From Natronorubrum sulfidifaciens JCM 14089 (GTDB taxonomy: Archaea > Halobacteriota > Halobacteria > Halobacteriales > Natrialbaceae), in NCBI RefSeq assembly GCF_000337735.1, contig NZ_AOHX01000026.1, forward strand, positions 131,159 through 195,158: a DNA stretch of 64,000 nt, given 5' to 3'. Made by a program: the position numbers and the translations under genes. Each line of letters opens with the position of its first letter. Positions within the stretch are counted from its first letter, which is position 1. Shown piece after piece: positions 45,898 through 55,231 of the stretch. Below the pieces are notes generated by a model. That model had not been told where the DNA came from. It did not search any database and worked only from the letters and a program-made list of their open reading frames with translations.

Positions 45898-47565
45898 TTA
45901 CCGATCGGTCGGCGAATCCGCCCAGTCGTCGAACAGTTCGTCGAGGAGCTTTCGCTGTGCCGTCCGGAGATGCTGGTGGAACGTCGACCTAGAGATGTCC
46001 ATCGACTGCGCGAGTTCCTCACCCGAGACGTTGCGCGGCCACTCGAAATACTCTGCGTAGTAGGCCGTCCGCAGCGCCGTGAGTTGGCGCTCAGTCAGTG
46101 ACGACTCGAGACGGCCCCGTAAATCCTGTGGCGTCTGCGTCGGGTGGTCCGTCTCGTGGTAGCTGATCAGTTCGACGGTGTCGTAGCGTTGCTCGAGCAG
46201 GTCGTACGCCGAGCGGGCGGACTGGCCGTTCGGGAGGTCGATCGTGAGATCGACGACCGTCTCGCCGGTTGCTGTCGACCGTGTCTCGTGATCCGCCGTG
46301 GCGCTGGCATCGAACCGACGGATCGACGCGCCGTGTTCGGCCAGTGCGGCGACGACGCTATCACGAACGTCGACTTCGAGCAGGGCTCCCTCGTCGTACG
46401 TCGACGGGACCGTCACGTCCGTCACGCCCTCGATCGTCGCCGCCGAAGGCGGGGTGTCAACGGCCCGATCAACATGGAAAAACGCGACCGGCTCGCCGTC
46501 TTTGTTGTAGGTCAGTCCCCGATAGGTGATCGTCGCCTCGAGGTCGTCAGCCAGTGCCGTCACGAACAGCGACGGATCTTCGATCGCGACCTCGAGTTCG
46601 ATGACGGTATCGCTCACCAACATCTGTCGTGTCTCGATCGCGTTCATCGCGGTCGCGATCGTCTCCGTCAGCGACTCGAGGACGAGCCGTTCCTGCTCGG
46701 CGACGGCGTTCGCTTCCGCGGCGAACAGAACGAGCACGCCGTAGGTCACGTCGCCGTAGGTCAGCGGGAGTGCAGCGACCGACTGAAACGACTGGGGGGC
46801 CCCTGTTGGCCACCACCGGTCGGCGTCGTCGAACGTCTCGAGATCCTGTATCACCTGCGGCTCGCCCGTCTCGAGTGCTTGCACTGCCGGATGACTGGCG
46901 TCGTCCCCGAGCACGAGGTCGCCGTCCTCGAGCGGGATGTCGCCTCGGCTTTCCCACTGGCGTGGCGAGAGGCGGTTGTTCGTGACATCAGCGCGGCCGA
47001 TCCAGGCGAGGACGTAGGGGTCGGTGTCGGAGAGGCGCAGACACACCTGCCGTTCAATCTCCTCGCGTGTCCTCGCGCCAACGACAGCGTCGGTGACGTC
47101 ACGGAGCATGCCGTTGACACGGTCGAGGACGTGCTCGAGGGCCTGATGTTCCTCGCGGAGCTCTGCCGTGGTCTCCTCGACGGCGAGTTCCGCCAGCTTG
47201 CGGTCGGTGATCTCGAGATGGGCGACCGAGATGCGGACGTCACCGTCGACGGTGAACCGGTTGGCTCGCATCAGGAACCACTGCTTTTGCTCGGGTGTAT
47301 GACAGGGGTACTCCATCGAGAACGTCTCCTGCTCGCCGTCGATGATGGCCTCGAGGCCATCGATAGCGCGTCTGGCGTGCTCGTCGTCGTCCATCGCGGC
47401 GGTTGCGATGTAGTCCACGCCGAGGTGGTCCGTCTGGTGGTCGTCCGAGCCGAACTCACGCCACGCCTGATTCGTCAGCAGGATCTCGCCGTCGGTGTCG
47501 ATGACGGCAACGGTGAGCGGCAGCGTCTCGAGAGTCGCTTCGGCGAGTTCGTGCCGGTGCTCCAT
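45898..47565 (-). CDS. Bat-like (bacterio-opsin activator) transcriptional regulator
   Basis: A 555-aa regulator: PAS domain (about 8-125, VAVIDTDGEILLTNQAWREF), a coiled stretch, a GAF domain (about 150-320), a BAT domain (about 335-490) and a C-terminal HTH_10 (LTERQLTALRTAYYAEYFEWPR near 502). PAS/GAF sensors in this family respond to redox or light. It lies upstream of crtB in the same direction, with a Bat UAS-like site between, so it probably controls crtB. No bop gene is in the window. Confidence 0.9.
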   Translation of the reverse strand: MEHRHELAEATLETLPLTVAVIDTDGEILLTNQAWREFGSDDHQTDHLGVDYIATAAMDDDEHARRAIDGLEAIIDGEQETFSMEYPCHTPEQKQWFLMRANRFTVDGDVRISVAHLEITDRKLAELAVEETTAELREEHQALEHVLDRVNGMLRDVTDAVVGARTREEIERQVCLRLSDTDPYVLAWIGRADVTNNRLSPRQWESRGDIPLEDGDLVLGDDASHPAVQALETGEPQVIQDLETFDDADRWWPTGAPQSFQSVAALPLTYGDVTYGVLVLFAAEANAVAEQERLVLESLTETIATAMNAIETRQMLVSDTVIELEVAIEDPSLFVTALADDLEATITYRGLTYNKDGEPVAFFHVDRAVDTPPSAATIEGVTDVTVPSTYDEGALLEVDVRDSVVAALAEHGASIRRFDASATADHETRSTATGETVVDLTIDLPNGQSARSAYDLLEQRYDTVELISYHETDHPTQTPQDLRGRLESSLTERQLTALRTAYYAEYFEWPRNVSGEELAQSMDISRSTFHQHLRTAQRKLLDELFDDWADSPTDR

Positions 47566-47690
47566 TGGACGGGGATTTGTGCTTAAACCACATAACGAAC
47601 TCGGGCTACGGCGAGGCGATAGGTCAGGTGAACTGATAACTCAACCAACACTTTTGTACACATCCGTAGACAGCCTCAGAAGAGATCAGC

Positions 47691-48269
47691 GTGTCACACC
47701 ACACCACCACTCCAAAGACGGTCGAGCTATGGATCCGTTCGTTCACCCCCATGAGCGCAGGCCCAACCCAGGAGCGCGCCCTCGAGCGACTGGACGACCT
47801 CGAGTCAAACGCGCCGATCGAGTCGCTCGAGGTCGGTGTTTGGGGGAAAGCGATCAAGCGGACGGAACACGCGAAACGAATTCCGCAACTCCAGCGGATC
47901 GAAACGCGACTCGAGGCGTTCGAGTCGTGGGCGGCACGAACGAGTCGCTCTCTCGAACCGTTCTTTCGAACCATCCGCATCGAATCGACGATCACGGACG
48001 AACGGTACGACGTGTGGCGACTGCCGACGATCGCGCTCGCCGAGTTCAACGGCGACGACGAACTCCTCCACGTGGCACCGTGTCGCGACGGCGACGAGAC
48101 GATCGACGTCTTCGATCGACTCGCTGCGCTCGTCGACGACGAGATCGACCCGTCGGTGCCCGCCGACGGCGGATCGGAACACGACGAGCGGATCATCGAC
48201 CGGCCGGACGATCGAACGACCAGCGACGGGCAGGGCCGGATCGAACTGCCGTCATCTCGCTCCGATTGA
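47691..48269 (+). CDS. Haloarchaeal conserved protein, possibly HTH-like
   Basis: A 192-aa protein starting (GTG) SHHTTTPKTVELWIRS. The first 130 residues resemble a widespread haloarchaeal family of unknown function (RSFTPMSAGPTQERALERLDDLE, then SLEPFFRTIRIES). The last 45 residues are polar and disordered. It is divergent from the Bat-like gene, with 125 bp between, so it may share regulation. Confidence 0.65.
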   Translation: MSHHTTTPKTVELWIRSFTPMSAGPTQERALERLDDLESNAPIESLEVGVWGKAIKRTEHAKRIPQLQRIETRLEAFESWAARTSRSLEPFFRTIRIESTITDERYDVWRLPTIALAEFNGDDELLHVAPCRDGDETIDVFDRLAALVDDEIDPSVPADGGSEHDERIIDRPDDRTTSDGQGRIELPSSRSD

Positions 48270-48404
48270 ACCACGCGTCGCCCTCGAGAGTGGGCCAGGG
48301 AAGGCGGTTTCGGCCGACAGTCTCGAGCCCGAACCTGTCCATTACGATGAGTCTCACCATCAGCGTGAACAATACCTATGGCAGTTACTATCATACTCGA
48401 GCAT

Positions 48405-48566
48405 ATGGTAAGCGAATCAGTCAGGCTCGGGCAGTCACGCTGTCGAAACTGTGGATTCGAAGCCCCCGGCGGCGACGATGCGTGGCGACGGATCGAGGTC
48501 CCAAAACTGGGGCGGATGACGCAGTGTCCGGAGTGTGAGAGTACGGATATCATCACGAGCCGCTGA
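48405..48566 (+). CDS. Small zinc-ribbon protein (53 aa)
   Basis: A 53-aa protein with CRNC (residues 12-15) and CPEC (43-46), a classic zinc ribbon. ATG 48405 is preferred over 48378 because the TATA-like AATACCTATGG (48371-48381) then lies at leaderless distance. Role unknown; it may bind nucleic acid or another protein. Confidence 0.72.
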   Translation: MVSESVRLGQSRCRNCGFEAPGGDDAWRRIEVPKLGRMTQCPECESTDIITSR

Positions 48567-48617
48567 CGGTCCCGTGGCGCAGACAGACTCTTGGGTGTCT
48601 CGACGCTAGTCTGTCGT

Positions 48618-49037
48618 ATGGGACACGAAACGAACGATCACGGGTCCGCCGACACCCAGCCGACGACCGACAGCGAGTGGCAAGCCGAACTGAGCGACGA
48701 GGAGTACCGTATTCTGCGCGAGGCCGGGACCGAACCACCGTTCAGCGGTGAGTACGTCGACCACAAGGCAGACGGGAGCTACGTCTGTGCCGGCTGCGGT
48801 GCCGAACTGTTCGACTCCGGGACGAAGTTCGAATCCGGCTGTGGCTGGCCTAGTTTCTACGACACCGATGACGAGCGCATCGAAACCCGCCTCGACACGA
48901 GCAACGGGATGCGCCGAACCGAGGTCCTGTGTGCGACCTGCGGTGGCCACCTCGGGCACGTCTTCGACGACGGCCCCGAGCCAACCGGCAAGCGCTACTG
49001 CATCAACTCGGTGGCGCTCGATTTCGACGAGGAGTGA
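48618..49037 (+). CDS. msrB: Peptide-methionine (R)-S-oxide reductase MsrB
   Basis: Repairs oxidised methionine (R-sulfoxide) in proteins. The 139-aa protein has the structural zinc Cys pairs C57/C60 (CAGC) and C105/C108 (CATC), the GCGWPSFYD segment and catalytic Cys128 in [11 protein letters not shown]. No MsrA is adjacent. ATG 48618 is chosen over in-frame upstream codons because the family core starts soon after. Confidence 0.95.
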   Translation: MGHETNDHGSADTQPTTDSEWQAELSDEEYRILREAGTEPPFSGEYVDHKADGSYVCAGCGAELFDSGTKFESGCGWPSFYDTDDERIETRLDTSNGMRRTEVLCATCGGHLGHVFDDGPEPTGKRYCINSVALDFDEE

Positions 49038-49202
49038 AACGAAGGGCCACGTCGCTGTGAGCCGACTGCCAACCAACTGATTTCCACCCCGTCGTCGATA
49101 TCAGGGTGATCGACTCGAGTCCACGCTCGCTCGTTCGGAACGCCGCTGTCGCCGTACAGAACACCGATAGGTTCTATCACGATCAACTGGTAGTGATCAT
49201 GA

Positions 49203-52094
49203 ATGGGTTCTGTACGGACCGACGACGCTTGCCTCCTCGTCGTCACCGCCGATGAACAGGTGCCGGCCGACAGTGACGACCTGCGCTCGCGTCTCTCCGA
49301 GCGCGAGTTCGACGCCGAACTGCGGACGGTCTCGAGCGCTGCGTCGGCGCTCGAGGTCCTCGAGGCACACCCGATCGACTGTCTCCTGACGCCACAGCGG
49401 CTGCCGGACGCGAGCGGTCTCGACCTGCTCGAACGGGTTCGCGAGCGTGATCCTGACTGTCCGGTCGTGCTCGCGCCGGCGACTGGCGATGAAGGGCTCG
49501 CGAGCGACGCGATTGCAGCAGGCGTCACGGAGTACGTCCCAGCAGACCGACGCGATACGGACCTCACCGCAGCACTCGAGCGAGCGATCGACACGGGTCG
49601 AGAGCGACGACAACGGCGGGCTCAATCACAGCAGTTCAGCGCGATCTTCGACGCGCCGGAGACGTACTCGTGGGTGTTACATCCAGATGGGCGGGTTCGC
49701 CGCGCCAACGAGAGCGCCCTCGAGGCGGCCGTCGGAGCCGACACCGACGTTCGCGGGCGGCCGTTCGCGGACCTCCCGTGGTGGCGCGGCATCGAGGAAG
49801 GCCGGGGCGTGATCGAGGCAGCGATCGACCGGGCGGCAGCCGGCGAGTTCGTCCACCGGGAGGTGACACGAGCACAGGTCGGCGACGAAGCAAGTGACGG
49901 GGCCGACTCGCGCACGCTCGAGGTGACGATCCAGCCGGTCACCGACGATTCGGGAACGGTCGTCTCGCTGCTTGCACGAGCAGTCGACGTCACCGAACGG
50001 GTCCACCTCGAACAGGAGCTACGCGAGTCGGAGGAACTCCATCGGGTGACGCTCAACAACATGACCGACACCGTCCTCATCACGAACGACGCGGGCGAGT
50101 TTACCTACGTCTGCCCAAACGTTCACTTCATTTTCGGCTACACCGACGCGGAGATCCACGAGATGGGGACGATCGACGAACTCCTCGGCTCGGACCTGTT
50201 CGACCGCGAGACCCTCGAGGACGAGGGCGTGTTGACCAACATCGAGTGTACGGCGACCGACAGGGCGGGCCGTGAGCACACGCTATTGGTCAACGTTCGC
50301 GAGGTCTCGATACAGGACGGCACGCTCCTCTATAGCTGCCGGGACGTGACGACACGGAAACACCGAGAGGAGGCGCTGACGGCGCTACACCGGACCACGC
50401 GCCAGTTGCTCTACGCCGAGACCGACCGCGAGATCGCCGAGATCGTCGTCGAAGACGCCCCCGAGATCCTCGATCTCGAGGCGAGTGGTGTGTTCCTGTT
50501 CGATACCGACGAGAACGTGCTTCGGCCGGCCGCCGTCTCGGCGGGGCTGAAGCGACTCCACGGGCCGCTCTCGGTGCAGCGAGCCACTGCCGACAGCATT
50601 GCGGGCGGCGTCTTCGTCGAGGGGCAGTCCCGATTCTTCGCGGACGTCCACGATGCGGACGTGCTCTCCGATCCGACGACCGATCTCAGAAGCGGCGCGT
50701 TCGTCCCTCTCGGCGATCACGGCGTGTTCGTCGTCGGTTCGTCTCGGTCCGACGCGTTCGACGATGTCGCTCGAGAGCTGACCGATCTGGTGGCGACGAC
50801 GGCCGAAGCAGCCCTCGATCGAGTCGAGCGCGAACGGACGCTGCGCGAACGCGACCGGGAACTCAAACAGCGCAACCGCGAACTGACGCGGCTCAACCAG
50901 ATCAACGAGATCATCCGGGAGATCGACACGGCATTAGTTCGAGCGGAGACTCGAGAGGAGATTGAAACGGCCGTCTGCGAGCGTCTCACGTCCGCGGACC
51001 GGTTTTCGTTCGCCTGGATCGGCGCGACGGACGTGACCGGCGAACGGCTCGTCCCGAGCGCACACGGCGGCACGGGACGCAGGCAGGACTACCTCGACAG
51101 CGTCTCGCTTTCGCTTGCGGACGGCCGCGAGCCCGCAGCGCGCACGGCAGCCACCCGCGAAGTGACCGTCGTCTCGAACGTCGCCAAAGGGCTCCACGAC
51201 GAGCCGTGGCGCTCCGAAGCGCTCTCACGAGAGTATCAGTCGATCACCAGCGTCCCGCTTGCCTACGACGAGTTTACCTACGGCGTGGTGACCGTCTACG
51301 CCGACCAGCCCGACGCGTTCGGCGAGGTCACACGGGCCGTCCTCGCAGAACTCGGGGAGACGATCGCCTCCGCGATCGCCGCCGTCGAACGCAAACAGGC
51401 ACTGTTGACCGACTCCCGAACGCGTCTCGAGTTCGACGTCTTCGACGACAGCTTCGTGTTTGCTCGCCTCGCGCGGGCGACGGGCTGTGTGCTGTCGTTC
51501 GACGGCGGCGTCCGCCTCCACGAAGACGGTGCTGCGGTGTTCGCGACGGTCAAAAACGCCGATCCGGACGCCGTCGTCGACGCGGCCGCCGGACTCGTCG
51601 CCATCGAGCGCGCACAGGTGATCAGCGGCGGCGAACACAGCGGGGGCGGGACGGTCCTGCTCGAGTTGGCGTCGCCGTTTTTGGCCCTGCAACTCGCCGA
51701 TCACGGCGTCGTGTTACACAGCGTGGAAGCGACGCCGGATCGGACACGGATCGTCGTTGACGTGCCACAGACCGTCGACGCCAGAGCGAGTATCGACGTC
51801 GTCTCGAGTGCCTTCTCAGACGTCGACTTGCACGCAAAGCGTACTGTCGACCGAACGACCGTCCGTGATCTTCGAGCCGAACTGCTCGAGCGACTCACCG
51901 ATCGACAACTCGAGGTCGTCCAGTTGGCCTACTACGGCGGCTACTTCGAATCGCCGCGGGAGCGGTCGGGTGAAGAGGTCGCCGACACGCTCGGGATCTC
52001 GCCGGCCGCGTTCTATCGCCACATCCGAACTGTACAGCGGAAACTGTTCACGATCGTCTTCGAAGAGCTCGGTGTTCCGGCAACCCCTGCGTAG
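49203..52094 (+). CDS. Large Bat-like multi-sensor regulator with degenerate receiver domain
   Basis: A 963-aa regulator. An N-terminal response-regulator-like domain (about 8-125) has LLTPQRLPDASGLDLL, where Thr stands in place of the phosphate-accepting Asp. Two PAS domains follow (about 140-270 and 275-395), then two GAF domains (about 400-540 and 570-730), a BAT domain and a C-terminal HTH_10 (LTDRQLEVVQLAYYGGYFESPR near 899). It probably integrates small-molecule or redox signals without phosphorylation of the receiver. It stands alone; targets are unknown. Confidence 0.88.
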   Translation: MGSVRTDDACLLVVTADEQVPADSDDLRSRLSEREFDAELRTVSSAASALEVLEAHPIDCLLTPQRLPDASGLDLLERVRERDPDCPVVLAPATGDEGLASDAIAAGVTEYVPADRRDTDLTAALERAIDTGRERRQRRAQSQQFSAIFDAPETYSWVLHPDGRVRRANESALEAAVGADTDVRGRPFADLPWWRGIEEGRGVIEAAIDRAAAGEFVHREVTRAQVGDEASDGADSRTLEVTIQPVTDDSGTVVSLLARAVDVTERVHLEQELRESEELHRVTLNNMTDTVLITNDAGEFTYVCPNVHFIFGYTDAEIHEMGTIDELLGSDLFDRETLEDEGVLTNIECTATDRAGREHTLLVNVREVSIQDGTLLYSCRDVTTRKHREEALTALHRTTRQLLYAETDREIAEIVVEDAPEILDLEASGVFLFDTDENVLRPAAVSAGLKRLHGPLSVQRATADSIAGGVFVEGQSRFFADVHDADVLSDPTTDLRSGAFVPLGDHGVFVVGSSRSDAFDDVARELTDLVATTAEAALDRVERERTLRERDRELKQRNRELTRLNQINEIIREIDTALVRAETREEIETAVCERLTSADRFSFAWIGATDVTGERLVPSAHGGTGRRQDYLDSVSLSLADGREPAARTAATREVTVVSNVAKGLHDEPWRSEALSREYQSITSVPLAYDEFTYGVVTVYADQPDAFGEVTRAVLAELGETIASAIAAVERKQALLTDSRTRLEFDVFDDSFVFARLARATGCVLSFDGGVRLHEDGAAVFATVKNADPDAVVDAAAGLVAIERAQVISGGEHSGGGTVLLELASPFLALQLADHGVVLHSVEATPDRTRIVVDVPQTVDARASIDVVSSAFSDVDLHAKRTVDRTTVRDLRAELLERLTDRQLEVVQLAYYGGYFESPRERSGEEVADTLGISPAAFYRHIRTVQRKLFTIVFEELGVPATPA

Positions 52095-52196
52095 GGGGTT
52101 GAATACTGAACCATAGCAAATCGTCGACGCTAGCTATCTGACGAATACGCATATCCTAATATCCCTATTATTCCTAAATCGAAGCTCCCAGATCCC

Positions 52197-52337
52197 ATGA
52201 AAGACGTCAAATTCAACCCGAGAGAGGAGTCGACCTACGAGTGTTTCAGTTGCGGGACGGTCATCCGTGCAACAGCACCGGAGCGGTGCCCAAAATGCGG
52301 AGCCGACATGCGAAACCGGCAGATGCCGATCGAGTGA
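52197..52337 (+). CDS. Rubrerythrin-like zinc-ribbon small protein (46 aa)
   Basis: A 46-aa protein with CFSC (16-19) and CPKC (31-34), a rubredoxin/rubrerythrin-type metal knuckle pair, and the tail MRNRQMPIE seen in a common haloarchaeal small-protein family. Its stop codon lies at the end of the IS-like relic, so that element may have inserted right after the gene. Function unknown. Confidence 0.75.
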   Translation: MKDVKFNPREESTYECFSCGTVIRATAPERCPKCGADMRNRQMPIE

Positions 52338-52747
52338 CATCCTCGCCGCGTTAAAGGGCGACGCTTCCCGAGGTTCTGATGTTACTTCCGTCAATTCGGA
52401 TGGTTGGGAATCTACGGTTTGCGACCGACGGCGCTGGCAGTGCCACGCTACCGATACCCGCCCCCGACGTGGGGTAGCGAGTTATCTGGTTGTTTTGTGT
52501 CGGTCGGCGTGGTCGGCTTACTGTTTTGGTTTCGGCGAGAACTCTCGCCGTGGCAAACACCGAGTCAACTGCCAGTTTTCCACGCATATCCCCAATACGA
52601 CGCGGTGGGATGTGAAAGGTCGCCATGCACAGTGAAAGTGAACGAAGACGGACGCTGTATCCCCGTCCTCGAAAAGCGAGGCTTTTCCGTTGCAGCGAGA
52701 GCGAAACTCTTTCCATACCACTGAAGGGCGCGAGGTTTTAGCGCCCT
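52338..52747 (-). mobile_element. IS200/IS605-like relic lacking transposase genes
   Basis: On the minus strand the segment begins GCAGGGCGCTAAAACCTCGC with a stem-loop (GGGCGC/GCGCCC, 52726-52746) and ends near GGCGAGGATGTCAC with another (TCGCC/GGCGA, 52343-52361). A further hairpin GAAAAGC/GCTTTTC lies at 52671-52687. These ends resemble haloarchaeal tnpB-type (IS1341) elements as I recall them. No intact tnpA or tnpB frame remains, so it is a MITE-like or decayed copy. Confidence 0.45.
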
Positions 52748-52862
52748 GCACCGCAAGATAACCCGTCTCGAGGCACCGACGACTCTCGCTGTAGGTGGTT
52801 GCTGGTCCCCTCGTCGATCACTGGGAAACGGTTACCAGTTTCTCGCTCGACAGTCGAGATAG

Positions 52863-53522
52863 ATGTCCGACTCGAACACGACCCAGTCACCGATCTCACA
52901 CCCGTTGTTCGCGACGCTGTATGACTGGTTCCCACAGTCTACGTTGTTCGCACCCCACCGAACCACCCTCGTTCAAGATCTCTCCGGGCGCGTTCTCGAA
53001 CTCGGCTGTGGCACCGGGGACTTGTTTCCGTTCGTCGCCGAGACCGACCCGGAGCCACTGGCATACCACGCCATCGAACCCGACCCACACATGCGAAAGC
53101 GCGCAGCACGAACGGCCAGCGAGCTCAGCCTCGAGGTCGACCTCCGAGACGCCCGCGCCGAATCGTTGCCCTATCCCGACGACAGTTTCGATATCGTGCT
53201 CGCCAGCGTCGTCTTCTGTACGATACAGGACCCCGACACGGCCGTCGAAGAGGTCGCACGCGTGTTGAAACCGGGCGGTGAGTTCCGATTTTTCGAGCAC
53301 GTCCACGCCGACGGCTGGCGTGGAACCGGCCAGCGACTGCTCAACCCCCTCTGGGAGCGCGTCGCGGGTGGCTGCCAACTCACCCGCGAGACGATCCCGC
53401 GATTCGTCGGCCACGACGCCTTCTCGGTCGCAGAGATCGAGCGCCTCGAGTTCGGGGTCTTTCCGGCGACACCGTTCGTCCGGGGGACGGTGTGTCGCCG
53501 CCGAGACGGCCTCCTCGAGTGA
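52863..53522 (+). CDS. Class I SAM-dependent methyltransferase
   Basis: A 219-aa methyltransferase: motif I LELGCGTGDLFPF (about 45-57), post-I acidic AIEPDPHM, and FRFFEHVHADG after LKPGGE. The sequence pattern (EHVHADGWRGTGQRLLNPLWER) is like the METTL7/phospholipid-type branch, so a small lipid or thiol substrate is possible. Substrate unknown. A palindromic repeat starts at its stop codon. Confidence 0.87.
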   Translation: MSDSNTTQSPISHPLFATLYDWFPQSTLFAPHRTTLVQDLSGRVLELGCGTGDLFPFVAETDPEPLAYHAIEPDPHMRKRAARTASELSLEVDLRDARAESLPYPDDSFDIVLASVVFCTIQDPDTAVEEVARVLKPGGEFRFFEHVHADGWRGTGQRLLNPLWERVAGGCQLTRETIPRFVGHDAFSVAEIERLEFGVFPATPFVRGTVCRRRDGLLE

Positions 53523-53604
53523 GACGGCGTCCTGTCGTCACGTCCCGCCGATCACCGACCCGTGCTGGCGATCGGCGGGACACAGTTACAGCACTCCGTC
53601 TGAG
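53521..53604. repeat. Intergenic palindromic repeat, copy B
   Basis: GAGACGGCGTCCTGTCGTCA ... CAGCACTCCGTCTGAG with a perfect inner stem GTCCCGCCGATC/GATCGGCGGGAC. It begins within the stop codon of the methyltransferase gene, as copy A does at its own upstream gene. Confidence 0.65.
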
Positions 53605-53690
53605 GAGTCGCCCACCGGACAATTCGGTCGGCATCGAACCCGGAGTCTGCAGGTGGAACCGTTTCCCGAGACCCGACTGTAGAACGGGGT

Positions 53691-53969
53691 ATGTCAGAAC
53701 CGGACCGAGAGCCGACTGAAACGCCGACGACCTCCAAAGCGGAGGCCGAAGCTGACGGGCAGCGGATGGCCAGAAACTGGCTCGGGATCGCCGTCGTCTC
53801 GATACTGTCGCTGCTGTTGGTCGCGATCGCGTTGTTGCAGTTGACCGGCGTCGTCGAGTTCTTCGCACCGATCGCAGAGACCGAAGGTCAGCAATGGGGC
53901 GCGTTCTTCGTCCTCGCACTCGTCGTTATCATCCTCGGTGGCTGGAGTTGGAGGGCGATCGTCAGCTAA
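53691..53969 (+). CDS. Small two-helix membrane protein
   Basis: A 92-aa protein with a hydrophilic acidic N-terminus (1-29), membrane helix 1 at about 31-52 and helix 2 at about 70-88, ending GWSWRAIVS. No domain recognised. It is convergent with the lipoate ligase gene. Role unknown. Confidence 0.65.
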   Translation: MSEPDREPTETPTTSKAEAEADGQRMARNWLGIAVVSILSLLLVAIALLQLTGVVEFFAPIAETEGQQWGAFFVLALVVIILGGWSWRAIVS

Positions 53970-54018
53970 CCCGGCCAACGGCTCGACCGACGCCGTCGGT
54001 CTCTCCAACCGACTCAGC

Positions 54019-54855
54019 TTACTGCACCCCGGTCTCGAGCACCTCTCGATTCCGAACCCAGCCGTCGGCACCGAACTTCCGATCGGCGAGGTCGGCGGCT
54101 GCCTCGAGTTCGTCGTCGCGCCAGTCGCCCTCGTCCGCGTCACACCACTCCTCCAGCGCCGTTGCGAGCGTCTCGACGGCGTCTTCACGGTCGATTCCGG
54201 CCTCGTTTCGGATGCTCGTTACTCGGTCGGTAAACGTCTCGAGTTCGAGGTCCGTCTCGAAGACACCGACGTGATGCGTGGGCTCGAGATCGTAGCTGAT
54301 CGAGCCGTGCTGGATAACGACGTCACGCTGGCGGTACTGGGCATTGCCGCTGATTTTCCGTGCGTCCACGCCGTCGCTCGCGGGCGCGACGACGTCGTGA
54401 GCCGGATTGATATCCCGTAGATAACACGAGGGGTAGTAGATCGACGACTGCTCGACGGCGGCGAAATCGGCCTCGACGCCCATCGCCTCGAGGCCCGCAA
54501 GCACCGGCTCACAGAACAGTTCGTAACAGTCCATCAGGTCGCCGGGCACCTCCGAAGCGGGGGCGACGATGGTATACGAGATGTCTGCATATCGGTCGTG
54601 ATAGATCCCGCCGCCGCCGGTTTGCCGGCGAGTGACGTCGATTCCTTCCTGCTCACAGTACGCCCAGTCGACCGTGTCGGCGTCCTGTCGGTACCCAAGC
54701 GAGAGCGTACTCGGCTCCCATGAGTAGACTCTGACTGTCCGCAGATCGTCCTCGAGGGCCGTCTCAGCCGCGACTTCCTCGAGCGCCATCTGTGTCGCCC
54801 CATCACGGGGCTCGTCCCGAAGCAACCGCCACGAACGCTCGGCGAGGTCGGTCAT
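54019..54855 (-). CDS. Lipoate-protein ligase A family protein
   Basis: A 278-aa BPL/LplA-type enzyme that attaches lipoate (or octanoate) to 2-oxoacid dehydrogenase or glycine-cleavage proteins. It shows RRQTGGGGIYHD (76-87), the usual lipoyl-AMP loop, and the conserved Lys167 in DARKISGNAQYR. The C-terminal 80 residues form a further helical region, so it could be a full-length ligase. Whether it is a ligase or octanoyl transferase is not settled by sequence. It stands alone. Confidence 0.88.
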   Translation of the reverse strand: MTDLAERSWRLLRDEPRDGATQMALEEVAAETALEDDLRTVRVYSWEPSTLSLGYRQDADTVDWAYCEQEGIDVTRRQTGGGGIYHDRYADISYTIVAPASEVPGDLMDCYELFCEPVLAGLEAMGVEADFAAVEQSSIYYPSCYLRDINPAHDVVAPASDGVDARKISGNAQYRQRDVVIQHGSISYDLEPTHHVGVFETDLELETFTDRVTSIRNEAGIDREDAVETLATALEEWCDADEGDWRDDELEAAADLADRKFGADGWVRNREVLETGVQ

Positions 54856-55231
54856 ACTCGTCCGGTCGCTGGCAACCGAGTTAGGGATTGCGGGGACGAA
54901 CCGAGTGGAGCCCTCCCTCGCTTCGTTGACGGAGCGTCGTCCGTGTCAGACAAGGGTATGAAATCCGAGAGACGGCCCACGAACGGGCAGCTCCACCACA
55001 CCGAAACGGTTCGCGATACGAATGGTCTCGCTTGCCGAACACTGCTCACAACTAGAAAGTGGTTGTTGATAACACGTGTACTCCGTCGTCGTGTTCTCAT
55101 TGAATCGTTTCGCCGTTTTCTCGAGAACTCGATTCGAGGCGAACATCTTCGCCATTCGGCCGTTCATCTAGAATAGATGTCGATTAAGAATCCATAAAGA
55201 ATATTATAAACAATATTCAAGACTGGTCCAT
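54856..55231. other. Divergent intergenic region with operator-like dyads
   Basis: About 375 bp between lipoate ligase and acyl-CoA ligase. Apart from the promoter and two dyads at its right end (55165-55218), no gene is seen; short frames on both strands are not haloarchaeal-like. Confidence 0.5.
55165..55218. promoter_or_regulatory. Two dyads at the acyl-CoA ligase promoter
   Basis: CATCTA-GAA-TAGATG (55165-55179) and GAATATT-ATAAAC-AATATTC (55199-55218). The second overlaps the TATA element TATTATAAA, which lies at leaderless distance from ATG 55232. Binding there would block transcription. Confidence 0.55.

Noticed and set aside
54943..55176. 77-aa frame in the lipoate ligase/acyl-CoA ligase gap
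   Set aside because: Arg/Leu-rich without motif or promoter, and overlapped by an equally poor antisense frame.
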